Below are positions 33,640 through 46,350 of a stretch of 64,000 nt of DNA, piece after piece (the first letter of the stretch is position 1; each line of letters starts with the position of its first letter). The notes under the pieces were generated by a model, which did no database searches, was not told the DNA's origin, and saw only the letters and a list, made by a program, of their open reading frames with translations. The stretch comes from Tetracentron sinense (lineage: Eukaryota; Streptophyta; Magnoliopsida; Trochodendrales; Trochodendraceae): contig CM026573.1 of the NCBI GenBank assembly GCA_015143295.1, positions 9,391,934-9,455,933 of the forward strand, given 5' to 3'. The position numbers were made by a program, and so were the translations under genes.

Positions 33640-35310
33640 GATTGAGTCATTTAGTGAATATGTCGGCTACTTGGTCCTCCGTCTTGATTGGATGCATTTC
33701 TATCTCTCCTTGAAGTATTTTCTCTCTAATAAAGTGGTGATGCATTTCCACGTGCTTCGTTTTGGCATGGAACACTGGATTTTCTGCCAACTGTATTGCT
33801 GATCGGTTGTCACAATGCAGTGCCACTGGATAGTCAACAGGTTGATGTAGATCGTTCATTAGCTGCATCAATCATGTACTCTCTTGAGCTGCCATTGCTG
33901 CTGCTCTATATTCTGCTTCAGTGGTCGATAGTGATATCGTTGGCTGTCTTTTACTACACCAGGAAATTGCTCCCGAACCAAGGTTGAACACGTACCCGGT
34001 GGTTGATCGGCGCGTATCATGATCTCCCGCATAATCTGCATCGCAATAGCCAGCCACCTTACATATTTCTCATTTCTTGTAAAAGATACCGAAATCAAAG
34101 GTGTCCTTCACATATCTGAGTATTCGTCGAACCGCTTCTAGTTGAGGTTTCTTCGGTTTTTGCATGAACCGACTTACTACTCCAACCGCATAAGAGATGT
34201 CGGATCATGTCAACGTTAGGTAGATTAGACTACCCACCAATTGACCGGTACATGATTAAATCATCCAAGTCTTTGCCTTCCTCCGCACATAGCTTGGTGT
34301 TGGCCTCCATGGGAGTAGAAACTGGTTTACAATCAACCATGCCGTATTTCAATAAAAGATCTCTCACATACTTTTCCTGGCACAGGAACAAGCCTTCTTG
34401 TGTGTGTTCTACCTCAAGTCCAAGAAAGTGCTTAAGTTCTCCAAGCTCCTTCATTTGGAACCGAACTGAGAGATTTTCCCTTGTTATCTCCAGTGATGAT
34501 TAGATCATCCACATAGACTAGCACTATTGCTAGTTTTTCACCTCTAGCCTTGATGAATAGGCTCGAATCTGCCGGCGCGACTAAGTATCCACTTTGCACC
34601 AGAAATTCTGCTATCTTACCATACCATGCTCTCGGTGCTTGTTTTAATCCGTAAAGAGTTTTTCTTAGTTTGCAAATGTAGTTGGGATACACTCCACTTT
34701 TGAAGCCCTTGGGTTGCTCCATGTATATATCCCAATCTACTTCTCCATGTAGGAAAGCATTTTTCACGTCCAGTTGTCATAGCTTCCATGATTTGTTAGC
34801 TGCTAGTGCTAGAAGGACACGTACCGTTGTAATTTTTTCCACTGGACTAAAGGTCTCATCATAGTCTTATCCATATTGCTGAGAAAAACCTCGGGCAACG
34901 AGTCGAGCCTTGTATCTCTCTATGGAACCATCGGGATGAGTCTTCACCTTATAAACCCATCGACAGGTTATGGGCTTGACGTCCTTGGGCTTTGGGACTA
35001 AGTCTCAGGTTTGATTCTGCTTTAGTGCTAGAATCTCTTCCTCCATTGCCTTTTTCCATTCAAGACTCTGAAATGCTTCCTTGAATGTAGATGGTTCCCT
35101 TACACCATCTTCTTCGGCAAGAGCAGCGTTGGCATACTTCGGATTTGGCTGTCTCTGCCTGGTAGACCTGCGAAGTTGTGTCCGAATCTTCTGACTGACT
35201 TCACTTTCAGCTTTCTCTTGAAAGTCCTTACACTTGGAGAATACTTCTGATTTTTCTTTCAGAAAATATATCCACTCGTACCTTGAGTAGTCGTTGATGA
35301 AGGTCACCAT
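33640..35310 (-). pseudogene. Copia integrase-RT-RNase H part of the element
   Basis: Minus-strand segments in several frames: integrase-type [19 protein letters not shown] (around 35260), reverse transcriptase [20 protein letters not shown] and [18 protein letters not shown] with the catalytic [10 protein letters not shown] (34432-34767), and RNase H with [32 protein letters not shown] and HCDNRSAIQLAENP (33647-34060). Part of the fossil element; clearly non-functional as it stands. Confidence 0.9.
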
Positions 35311-35515
35311 GTATCATATGCCACTAATTGACGCTTGCTTTACTGGCCCGAACACATCTGAGTGGATTAGCTCTAAGGGTTCTTTCGCTTTGAACTTTGA
35401 CTCCTTATAGGGATTAGCTCTAAGGGTTCTTTCGCTTTGAACTTTGACTCCTTGTAGGGTAGTTGATGAGCCTTACCATATTGACATCCGGGGCAGATGG
35501 TATCTTCTCGAATAT

Positions 35516-37108
35516 CTAGTTGTGGAAGACCCTTGAGCATCGACTTTTCATAATTTCTTTCAGCTTGTGATAGCTAACGTGCCCTAACCGCGCATGCCAT
35601 AGATCTGCAGTCTCACTCCTTCGAGTCTTGTCTACGTATGTTGATTCTGCTGACATCACGTAGATGGATTCTAACCTTCGTCCCTCCATGATAGGTGTAT
35701 CTGATGGCTCCAAGCTTCGATACACTTTGACGTCTTCTGGCCCTAACACCACATAGTTACCTGATGCTGTCAGCTGTGATACTGACAATAGATTCTTCTT
35801 CATTCCAGGTACATGATAGACGTTCTGCAACTGAACTTGATGAGGACTGAAGCGAGGCACGATCATCGTCTTGCCAATGTGTGTGATTGGCAGTCTTGAG
35901 TTGTTGGCCGTCACTATTACTCGACCACATTTATACTCAGACACACTGAGCAGTTTATCCTTATCGCCAGTCATGTGATTGGAGCATCCAGAGTCAACGA
36001 TCCAATCTTTGTTGTAGTCGATTGCTCCATGATTTTGTATTGCAGCAAGTGTCATGTCTTCTGCTTCCGTCACAATAGAACTTGCTGCTATTTCAGTTGT
36101 GACCGTACTAGATTTATCATCTGTCTTCTTCTCCTCGAAAAAAATCTCATCTTCTGAGCAGATTTCTTTGACTTGCTCAGTTACGGCGAAGGATACTTCA
36201 GCATCCCACTCTTCCTCACTATTGCTCCCACTTTGGTGATTGTTGGATGTCACCAAGTTGCCTTCTGCTACCTTTTTCTTTGCCCAGCAATCTCGAGCAA
36301 AGTGACCTCTCTTGCCACAGTTGTAGCATTCATCATTACACCGTTTGGACTGTCGTGTGTCTCTATCTCGGTCATGTTGAGCTCCCCCTGTCTGAGAGCT
36401 CCTCTCCTGCAGCCTCCTTGATCTACCTTCTTCTTTCTTGGGTCTTGCCTGCCCTCTTGGCCTACCTCTTCTTCTACTACTAAAGAGGGCCTCCTCCTCA
36501 TTCTTAAATGAAACTCCAGCCATTTGTTTTGCTAGAGTTTCTTGATCAACCAATAGATTTTGTAAGTCTAAGATGGTTGGCTGTGTTGGCCAACCACGAA
36601 TCGCCGTGATGAACCCACTATACTCGGGTCTCAGGCCATGGATGATGATTCTTCTCATCCTATCTTCATTAATATTAGCTTTCGAATCCAATTGTGAAAT
36701 TTCACGGCAAAGAGATTTTACCTTCATAAAGTATTGGTTGATCGTCATTTCTCCTTGTGAGGTTGACATGAGCTCATTCTTCAGTTGTTGTAGCCTTGCA
36801 TCATTCTTCCTTGAGAAGAGGGCTGCAAAAGCGTCCCAAGCTCCTTTTGGTGTGACTGCATCCCTGATGTGCTCAAAAAACTCCTCTTCAATAGTTGTTT
36901 TAAGCACGAACATAGCCTTCCCGGCCTTAATTTTCCAGCGCCTTAGTGCATCGGCATTCTCTTGAGGAGGTGGATTAGTATCGCTACCATTAACGACCTC
37001 CCACAAATCCTGTCCCAATAGGTACGACTCTATACAGAACTTCCATTTGCTGTAATTTTGGTTGTTAAGCTTCTTGATCCCACCGGTTGCGCTCGCCAAA
37101 TCCGCCAT
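35516..37108 (-). pseudogene. Copia gag-protease-GAG_pre-integrase part of the element
   Basis: A long open stretch beginning [20 protein letters not shown]. It holds a UBN2-type gag core ([13 protein letters not shown]), the zinc knuckle [14 protein letters not shown], the aspartic protease motif [13 protein letters not shown] and the pre-integrase motif [14 protein letters not shown]. These parts package RNA, cleave the polyprotein and precede the integrase core. It belongs to the fossil element 33119-37706. Confidence 0.9.
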
Positions 37109-37711
37109 CGTGACTTGGTATGTCTTCACGTACTCCACCAAGTAAGCTTGATCCCAGATCAATCGACTTCACAGTCCCGGACTATGCACGAACAAGATTT
37201 ATCCTTCGCAGCGCTCGAACACCGGCCTCTGACAACTTGGCTCTGATACCAAATTGTTGAGTATAGAAGCAGTGGAAACTCAAATAAAGAAGCTTTTATT
37301 GATGCACTAACTCAAAAATATACAACACTTAAGGGACACTCAAGGAACACTAACACTCAAGAGATGCACTCACTCTTATCCTCACACAAGAACACACACT
37401 CACTATCACTAGACCTCACACACTTAGAAGAGCTTGTGTTTCTTATATGCACAAATAAGGGGACCCTACCCTCTATTTATAGTAGGCATGTGAATGTTCT
37501 AGATTTCTAGAACATTCTCCCCACCTCCTTTCTTAGGAAACATCTAGAGACTACTACTACCTCTTTTTCTGAGATAGAGATAAGCTTAGGGAGAATTCTA
37601 GAGATAGAATATTCTATTGAGATGAATGTAGAGAGAAGACTCTAGAGAAAGAGAGACACTTGGAAGGGAGAGAGAAAGTTCTAGAGAGTTGGTGGTACTC
37701 TCAACAGAAAG

Positions 37712-38584
37712 TCCAAGGAAAATAAAAAGGTGCACGTCGAAGCCCACCAAAGGAGATTCCACCAACTATTCGCCATTTAGGAGTGGATTATGGGCGGTCA
37801 GTGAAGTGCTCCCAAAAAATATGGTTCCAACTTAGGGCCAATTTCGAGGCCCACCCGGAGAGGAGGGAATTGTGGATGGCAAGTTGTTTCACCTACTTGT
37901 ATGGCCTCCCTAAGATCTTCATTTGTGGCTAGGCGATGCATCTTCTCCTCTTACGCCATTAGGGTGGATTGGAGTTCGAAATCTAAGGTAAATTGTTAAG
38001 TTTTATTGAGTTGGATTTCGCGTGCATTCTCGGCCTCAAATGCTCGCCTGCACAGCCTCCGGTCATCAAGGTGAGAGCACCCCCCCGGGTCATTGATGGT
38101 GCGTCTATTTCGGGACATCAAGCACATCTCGAAGAAGACCCTGATAAACCAATTTCTGCAATGCAATGATCACACTAACTCTCTAATCTACTGATTGATT
38201 TTGCATGTGCTCAACAATCACATCCGATCATTCATTTTGCTATCTTGGCTATGGCAAAAATTTTAATATAGGATCTTTTGAGATTATCACGTGGGCATCA
38301 CCAATATCCCACTCGACAAAGAAAACCTAAAATCACTGGGAAAGAGAGAGAGGAGAGATGGAGAGAGAGAGAGAATGCCAGAGCGGAGAGAGAGGATAAC
38401 ATGTTCTTCTCTTTTTAGGAAACTAAAGATAGAGACAATCTTTTAAAAAAATATTAAATTTCCTTAAATGCCATTCTACATATAAAATAGTTCTTGATTG
38501 TGGCCATTAGATCGGAAGATCCATTGATTGTAAGCATATGTGAACTTATATGTTCTTTTTCATATCTACGGATCCCTTCCCTAT
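37712..38584. other. Intergenic; no recognised gene
   Basis: About 37720-38160 is less AT-rich than its surroundings and could be a decayed coding fragment, but I recognise no motif in either strand. 38340-38380 is a GAGA-rich low-complexity stretch. Confidence 0.4.
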
Positions 38585-38790
38585 ATATATATATATATAT
38601 GTGTAGTGTATGTTCTACTTTGGTGAGTAAATCAATGATTCTTGATTATAAGAACACAACCAAAGTTCATAAAAATTTTGAAAACAAGTGCTGTAACTTA
38701 GCAAGAACAAGAAAATCTTTATTTAGGTGGTCTTAGCCATTGTTACATACTGCAAACACTCAGGGATTGTGATCAGTCATATAAAACTAA
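38585..38790. repeat. Segmental duplication arm downstream of GMC copy C
   Basis: GTTCTACTTTGGTGAGTAAATC, TTTATTTAGGTGGTCTTAGC and CAAACACTCAGGGATTGTGA match 12470-12630 beside copy A almost base for base. Confidence 0.85.
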
Positions 38791-41039
38791 TTAAAGCACA
38801 TTTGCTTTCAATATCTTAATCCTTTGATACCTGCCTAGCATTAATAGAGTTGCCATTGGGTTTGTACCAGGTGAATCGAGCAAAGTCGAGCCATCGACAA
38901 CCCTCAATCCATCAACACCATAGACCCTGTATTCCTCATCGACCACTGACCCAACAGCACAGCCTCCATGATAATGGTAGTATGTTCTCACATTTATATT
39001 GCAAAATTCTCTCAATTCATCGTCACTAAACTTCACAGTTCCGTTATGTTGAGTCCCTAAAAACAAACTGATTGGTTTGGACTGTGAAACTTGATCGATC
39101 AATCGAACCATCTTGACACACTTATTCGAGTCCCTCTCCTCTGCTAGATAATTGAATCTCACTGAAGGATTTTCCCTGGGGTCTGTGCTGTTTAGTTGTA
39201 GCTTCCCTGTAGAAACTAGGAAGGCAATTTTAGCTACAATTGCTATTTTAGTTGCATTGAAGCTTATGGGCATGATTACAGATTGAATTATAATTTGGAA
39301 GTCATTTGCTACACCCACAATTTGAATTGTGTCTATTTCTCGAGATCCCGGCTAAGAGTCTACAAGAAGAGCAATGCAAGGGTTGTCCTTGATACCTTTT
39401 CCGACATTTATTGTGTTTATGAGGACTGAGATATTGAAGTGTTCAAGGTGCTCTTGGGGTCCAATTCCACTGAACATAAGGATTTGGGGACTACCTAATG
39501 CCCCTGCTGATAATACTACATCGCCCCATGATTCTGATTCTGGTTGCTTGAGGTAAGCTTCATAAATGTTGTCCGAGTTGCAATCGCTCTGCCTGAATCT
39601 TATGCCGCAAGCTCTGAGCTTACTTCCATCTCCTGCATGGACAAAAGAAAGAACAATGCGAGCCTATAACAACAAAAATGAGAACAGAACTTGAATTTCC
39701 AAAGAGGGATGATTAGAGTAAGGATTAAAAATACGGTTTCAGGGTTGTATAGATCCGAACTGAAACGTATACATATTGGTTTCAAATGAATCAGAAAATC
39801 AAATTTACCAAATATAATTAGTATATATAGCCAAAAATAATAAGCCAAGACCAAGTAAAATTATAGAAATGTAGAGTAGCCAATTAATTTCCAAATAGTC
39901 AACAACAAATTAGCAATAAGTCATGAGAAGCAACTCAAAGCAAAGTAGCAAACATACTTACAATTATGCAATGAATGAAAACATAAATAACTGATAAACG
40001 CTACGTATCGCCCGTTTTGTATTAGTATAAATATTGTATAGGGGCTATTGAAACCAATACATATTGCCTGTATTGTATCGATTTTGGTGATTTTTATTTC
40101 CATGGATTAGAGACCAACCAAATGTATAACCAAGCAAAAGCTTGGCATAGGGATGATCCAAAACAATCAAAGACCCAAAATCAGCAAAAAATATCTATGT
40201 TCTATATAAGAAGTGTTAATTATATTACCATTATCCTTGAAGATGACATTTCTGACCATGGCATTCAAAAGAACTGTGATATTCTTCGAATCCATGGTCT
40301 TCAGTATATCTGCTGAGGTATGTCGCCTTCCAAGTTCATCAAATATACTACCACCCACTTTTGTTCCCTCAAGATGCTCCAAACTAAAACCATTGAAAGG
40401 AAGAATTCCAGCCTCAAAAAGGCTATCTCTCACAACAGACTGCCATGGGCTCAGCTCTGGTTCAAAGACAACCTTAGATTCCACCCACTCATAAGCATCC
40501 CTCACTAGCATCTCATCCCACCCAACTCTTCTAATATAATCCTTACTAGCTCTACTATAAAACCCAGCATTAATCGCCATTGACCCCCCTAAAACTCTTC
40601 CTCTATGGTTAATAACTCCTTCCTCAGACACAAACCATTGTGCAACCGATGAGAATTCATCAGTTTGGATAAACGGAAACCCGGACTTCTTCCTCTCTAA
40701 TACGAAGGGATCATCATAAGGTGGCCCACCTCGTTCTACCAGAAGTACTGAGAAACTCTCGGACAGGGTCCTGGCTAGGGGGCAACCACTGGCACCTCCC
40801 CCTACAATGATGTAGTCGAAGGACCTACCTGAGACTTCTTCGACATCTGAAGTCATGTAGGGGAGTCAATCTCCTACAATTAGAACATAAAAAGATATAA
40901 GTGATCAGTTTGTAAAACAAAAAAAAAAAAAACTGTGTAACTTACCTTGAGACAATGAAAAAGATGAAAATGAAGAGAAGATAATAAGTAAGAGGAGAGA
41001 TGCTGTAAAAAGGCCATGAAAGATTTGTTCAAACTACAT
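38791..41039 (-). pseudogene. GMC oxidoreductase copy C, pseudogene
   Basis: Exon boundaries equivalent to copies A and B are all still present (minus: 41039-40946, 40873-40229, 39632-38791) with GT-AG splice sites, and exon lengths match copy B exactly, so there is no frameshift. Three in-frame stops break it: TAG as codon 2 (41034-41036), TGA three codons into exon 2 (40866-40868), and TAG at 39352-39354 in place of the Gln of the VDSQPGSR segment. The FAD motif (GGGASG), RVLGGSMAINAGFYSR, YYHYHGGC and the MLGRYQRIKIL end are otherwise well kept, so inactivation looks recent. It is the most divergent of the three copies and lacks the upstream MITE shared by A and B. A truncated protein from an internal Met cannot be excluded but would lose the FAD fold or the active site. 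Confidence 0.9.
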
Positions 41040-42150
41040 GTTTGGTGTTTCTGTGAGCAGTGAAGAGACCTTAAATAGATGTAGGAGGACATTATTCATT
41101 GACCTGACTATGGATTAAATGATAGTTATGTTTTTTCATTGCAGTGATAGTAGCAGAAAAATAAATTGAACAATAGAAGTCCCATGTAAGTGTAACACAT
41201 GCTTATAAAGAATGCACATTAATGAGCAAACAAAGATTTTGCCTTTTCTTTGTGGATTAACTAGTCTTTTGCTGATATATCTTTAACAAGAACCACTCCA
41301 TTATCTATGATGTACTTTTTTCTTTCTTCATTTGGATAATTTAGTTGTTATTCATGTTTAAACATACCCTTTCCCGATATCTTGTATGATGGTACATGGG
41401 GTCCCATACATGTTACCCATCTGGATTTTTCAATTGGTGGACCAACTGTTGGTGGGCTCCACAATTCTCCATCAGTGCCCTGTCTCAACTAATTGGGTCG
41501 GCAACACGAATCTTGTTCCACCATTCTAAATATGAATCAGGATTCATTAAGCAGGATTTAGAAGTCTTTAGACCGACAGATAACCTGATATGACCCAACT
41601 CCTTCATCTGAGCTTTTGACTAGGCAATGCAATGCAGATCACAGTACTAGCGGAGTTGTTGGATGGTTCAATGCTATGTTCCGCTAATGACGATGTTAGA
41701 ATAAAAGTCCAGTTGTGAAAGCAGGCCGACATTCAAAAGGATTGGATTGATCTTATGGCCATAGAACAAGATGTCAAAAAAGTTTTGTCGAAACACCTTC
41801 CTAACTGATCAAACTAAAATAAAATTGAGAAACTTGATGGGATTGTAAGTAATTTCTCAATTAAAATATTGAGCTTCTATCAGCAAGAATTTTAATTACA
41901 GCTGGAGAGAGAGAGAGAGAGAGAGGTCTGTAATAGTTAGTACCACGTCACCCCCCTAACATTTCCATTCTCCCACATTTAGTCATAAAATTTCCACACA
42001 AAATCGATTGTTGTGGTATTACCTTCTTTTGATATGGATTATGGATATGCTTTCAAAAGTTCTTGGGGTCCATAACAATATACATGTTTTATAAACAAAA
42101 GATCAGTCTCCATAACTGGCAAAGTCCATTGGGTATAGATTATATAGTTC
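41040..42150. repeat. Segmental duplication arm upstream of GMC copy C
   Basis: The first 290 bp match the promoters of copies A and B (for example GTTTGGTGTTTCTGTGAG). 41393-42140 matches 31206-32220. It contains GA and TA microsatellites at 41905-41925 and 42163-42205. No gene. Confidence 0.8.
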
Positions 42151-42212
42151 ATACCCAACTGATATATATATATATATATATATGGAGAGAGAGAGAGAGA
42201 GAGGGATAATGT

Positions 42213-43746
42213 TTAGGTGCCAAAATGTTTCGAAGCCACTACAAACGGCTCTGTTTGCCTGCAGTTTAAGTCTAGTACATGTAATTTTTGTCCTGAATCA
42301 ATCTCACTCTGATACTGGCTGTTTAGATCAAGCTTCTCTGGTAATTCAATTTTTCTAAGCTGGTTACCACTTTTGCCTTCATGGGTTGGTGATCTTTTAG
42401 TTGATGGCTGCTTAATACAATTACCAAGAGAAATGGTGCTTCCGCTTCTCTTCTGTCCGCTAACACAATTGCTCGGACCAGTCTTCCATGGATGGCCACC
42501 ATTAGGATGGATCTCCATTAATGGAAGTGCAATGGAAGTTATGTCGCACTCAAGGATGTCTCCACTCTCTTCCTTTGGTTGCTTGTCATCCTTTCTTCCA
42601 GAGCCTTTAAAGGATGCAAAACTTGGGCATCGGGTATCCACCATGGAGACCAACTGAAAGAGTTCAGCTTTTGCAGCTTTGAGCTCCAGAGAAGAAGAAT
42701 TATACCCGACAAGTGTTTCCTCCGCTTTCTTTAGTACCGACTGTAAATACTTCCCTTGAGCTTCAATTCGCAGCTGCAAATGCCTCTGTACCTAAAAAGA
42801 ACATTCATTATTGATGGGTATCATTGGTTTTAGAAAAAACAATGAATGATTTAGACTGGAGTTGGTTCACTGAGTCCTACCTCAATTTGTTCATGAAGTT
42901 TCTTTTGCACTTCCATTTGCATTTTTAGAGCCTGAGCTATCTGCGAGCTTCTGAGTGACAGTAGAAACCTTCAACATTTCCTTCCAAATTCAGTGAATAG
43001 AAGAACAAATGTAATCTCTAGATCTTACCCATTATTCTGTGTGTGTGTTCCATTAATGATTTCTCCACTGATATGGCCACCTTTATTCTGTCTGTCTCTG
43101 TAATCTGTCTCTGAGAAATCTGTAATAAAATCCCATCAAGGCCCAAATGGGAAAAATGTCTAAGACGTGGTAAGTTCTTAATCTGATATATTAGACTCAC
43201 CTTCTTGAATATTGTCACTGAGGATTTCTGACTGATTCTTCCCGAGCCTATATTTCTGAAATAAAGAACACAAATATATTCATAATTTTGTCTCTCTATT
43301 TGATTAGAGTTGGAATGAATGATAAAACTGGATTCAGAGTGAACAAAGAATGCCTGTAAGTGGCTCTTTAGTTGGTACAAAGTAAGTTCAGGAATACCCA
43401 TCACCCTCATCACAGTCCTGGGTGTTGCCTCTGCCCCAAGTAGAAACAAAAAAAAAAGATATAAACTTCAGGGACATATTAGAAGATCTTAAAGATATGA
43501 ACAGATCATAAAGCTTATATACATACTATATGCTCCTCCAAGCTGTGCAACCGCCACAATGAATCGTTGGTGAAGTTCTGGAGTCCATTTTAGCCTGGGT
43601 TTTGGATCAGTGGACAGTACCAAGCTCATATCTGGGTTTTGCATTCTATGCAGATCCATTTCAGTTTTGTGAATCAGATACCATTGAACACTGAAATATA
43701 AACCTGAATTTTGATCCTTAAAACTCTGCATCAATGTGTGGCACAT
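42213..43746 (-). CDS. MYB-CC (GARP) transcription factor, PHR1-like (PHL/UNE16 type)
   Basis: Six exons (minus): 43746-43527, 43430-43354, 43255-43201, 43119-43029, 42950-42881, 42791-42213; phases agree throughout and give 363 residues. Exons 1-3 encode the GARP MYB-like DNA-binding domain: KPRLKWTPELHQRF, then GGAYKATPRTVMRVMGIPEL, then LKSHLQ/KYRLGK (SHLQKYR is the family signature). Exons 5-6 encode the MYB-CC coiled coil with the LHEQIEVQRHLQLRIEAQGK motif. The C-terminus is polar and low-complexity. Relatives act in the nucleus as dimers on P1BS-type sites, notably in phosphate-starvation responses. The junctions are ordinary GT-AG except intron 2 (43353-43256), which begins GC. The start at 43746 is the first Met; the Met at about 43659 (MDLHRM) is an alternative. 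The usual acidic residue after LGG(A/P) is Tyr here. Confidence 0.9.
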
Positions 43747-46185
43747 GTAGTTCTCTTTATAATTTGTTGGGGGATTGTCCTATGACTCCTGTCCTCTGTT
43801 TCACTCCTTATCTAGAAACATAGGTGGGGTTGTGTTTGAGAATATATGCCATGAGCTTCCCCTCTCTCCCACATCAAGTCTTTTTTTTTTCTTTCTTCTT
43901 TGACTTGAAAGGGAAGAAGAGAATCTCTGATGCATCAAAACAGAAAAAGGCAACATAGTTCAATTGAGCCTCAAAAAGGAGAGAAAAGAGGAAAGAGTAT
44001 GGATTGTTTTTAATGCTGTTTCCCACCCTCTCTCTCTCTCTCTCTACTCACTTGCTTGACACTGCTTCATTAGGTAATCCCACCATGATGGTTAATGGAT
44101 GCAACTTTTCTAACACTGTTAAAAGCCTTGGAAAATTTTGATGGGGATGCTTTATTTGTTTTTTCTCTTTAAGTGACTGAAAGATATCTGAGAAAAAAAA
44201 AAGATTGAAAGAGAAATCCAAATGAGAATTTCAATTTTCCTTTTATTATTATTATTTTTCTTTTTGAGGAGGATGTGAAGTGATGAGCAGACCTGTAAGG
44301 TTATTTCTAGGGACGTGGGAAGAAAAGAATTCAGTCTTCTATATCATTGAAGAAATGCTTCAAAAATATCTACCAATAAAGATATACTTAAAAAGCATCA
44401 CTCATTTATGGATTCTTGAATGAATTTTTCTTTAAGGAAATTAAACCAAAAGGAGTCATATATCAATAGGATTATCCAAATACAACGAGGAAACTCCGGC
44501 CGAGTCGTGTATAAACTGTCGATATGGCCTATAAACGACAAAGCTCAACATGTGGCATATCATTCAGTGGAGACCTAAAAAAGGGAACTCTTATGCCAAA
44601 AATCAAACTGATTGGAAGATTAGAGCATTTGATCTTTCACATTTTCTTGTATGACCAAGCTTTGTCTATAGGCTCAGAATAATGATCATTCTAGGTAAGA
44701 GACCATCAAAAAAACTGTTGTATATTTTCTTTGCCAGTGGCTGCATTTGTTTTAATTCTTTAAGAAAAAGGGCATTTTCTTAATGAAATAGAAATTACAG
44801 AAAATGTTACAATCTTATTAGGCCAATCCTTCCAAGTATTTCTTACACAAGGGATGATTTATCATATCGAAAGAGAGCCCCTGGTTTCATTATTGAGATA
44901 ATGCATTTTCACATATGAAGTAAGCAATTTCAGAAGAAAGGAAAGACAACTTTTATTTGAACTTAATCCTTCTCTGTTTTCTCTGCACCTCTTGCACCTC
45001 TTTAACAATGTAGTCAAAATGCCACCTAAGCAACCACCTCCCTCGCCAATCCAGGTTCCCAATCGCCCAGATCATGATCTAGGCGGGTACTTGCTAAATC
45101 TTACAATACTGATTCAAGATTAGCAAACTGCATGTTTTCTTGTGGTCTTAAAGTTCAATGTAAGTGATAGAAATTAATAAGCTAAGAATGAACAGGCGCG
45201 GCTTCATAATTGCAAAGTGCCGCTGAAACTTGAAACAAGATACTCTCTCTCTCTCTACCATCAGATCGATCATCGTAGGGTGCGGTTGCTAGTTTGATCT
45301 CCGGAATCAGAATTCAATCATTGATTTCCAAAGTGCTGACATCTCAGTGCCATACATTCAGTTGGCCTGCTGCGTTTAAGGAATTTTCAATAATTCAAAA
45401 GTGAGAAAGATCAGATACAAAGTATTATTAACCCAAGCTTCAAAACAGCCAGGTCCATCTAATTAATGAGGGACCTGGAGGACATTAGACTGAGAAAATG
45501 TTATGTTTCCTGTTTTTTTCTCATTGGTAAGCTGAAATTTCAAATAATGACACAATTGAATGAACACAATTAGCTTATCTATGACAGATACATGGGCAGT
45601 CTGATGTAACATATTGAGCAACCAACCAAAAAGTCCATAGATCAGATGGTTATTGTCATCACCCAGTCAGGTTAAATTTTGACCTAAAAGATATGCTTGG
45701 TGGATTTAACTGGTGGGTCCAGCCTCATTTCTCCCTGCATGGAAAGGGTTCTTTTCTTCTTCTTCCCATCCACCCCTTTGATGCAACTTCTCCCTATTGT
45801 CTGAACTTGTGCATGGTTTGAGTAACCTTGAAAATTCATCTAATGGTTCTACTATTCCCTACTGACAAGCTCATAGTTCAATCGACAAAGAGGAATCTGA
45901 TTATTGACTAGATTTTAGATATATGTGGCCTATAAGTTTGAAAACTAGAAAAGGAGAGTAATTAAAGTACCTTTCTCTTGCACCATCTGCTGTACTTACA
46001 GCTGCTTTCTTGCTTTAATATATTCCAAAACACATAAAGTAGATTCTGGAATGATGCCAAACGACCCCTGGTATATTTAGGTTAGTGGGAAAAGGTCTGG
46101 TGAATCAAAAGTAAAAGTCATCAGCAATACATTGAATCCAAAGTCATCAGCAAAGATACCCATCAATTTTTTAAAAAAATATTTT
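43747..46185. other. Intergenic, upstream of the MYB-CC gene
   Basis: Holds the probable promoter of the MYB-CC gene with CT-rich tracts (for example 44030-44045, CTCTCTCTCTCTCT). I found no coding exon or structured repeat in the remainder. Confidence 0.45.
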
Positions 46186-46350
46186 TTTTGTTGACGATAT
46201 CATTACCTAAAGTTAGTAGCATTAGTTAGTGGTGGTTAGTAGAGAAGTAATGGACTACTTGCAAGTCGTCACCCAATGGAAATAGATCCCACGACCTCTC
46301 TCATAAGAGAGGCCACACCCTACTAAACTATTCTCCAAGGGCCCATTAGA
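46186..46350 (-). mobile_element. Probable tRNA-derived SINE
   Basis: The minus strand has box A-like TAGTTTAGTAGGGTGTGG, then GAGGTCGTGGGATC in the box B position, and ends in an A-rich tail (the T-rich 46172-46190 on the plus strand). No family identified and target duplication not evident. Confidence 0.4.

Larger units (their letters stand above)
33119..37706 (-). mobile_element. Copia LTR retrotransposon, near full span, broken
   Basis: LTRs 33119-33571 and 37255-37706 (TGTTGAG...CTCAACA on the plus strand) differ by about a dozen bases and a few 1-bp gaps, so roughly 97 percent identical. Both outer flanks are GAAAG (33114-33118 and 37707-37711), a perfect 5-bp target duplication. On the minus strand the 5' LTR is followed by TGGTATCAGAGCCAAG (initiator tRNA-Met site) and the 3' LTR is preceded by GGGGGAGTG. 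The order of parts (gag, protease, integrase, RT, RNase H) is that of Copia, probably the Tork/Tnt1 side. It carries several breaks, more than five by my reading. At commonly used plant rates the LTR divergence suggests an age of the order of one million years (inference). Confidence 0.95.

Noticed and set aside
36573-36965. 130-residue plus frame opposite the Copia gag
   Set aside because: Antisense shadow of the gag region.
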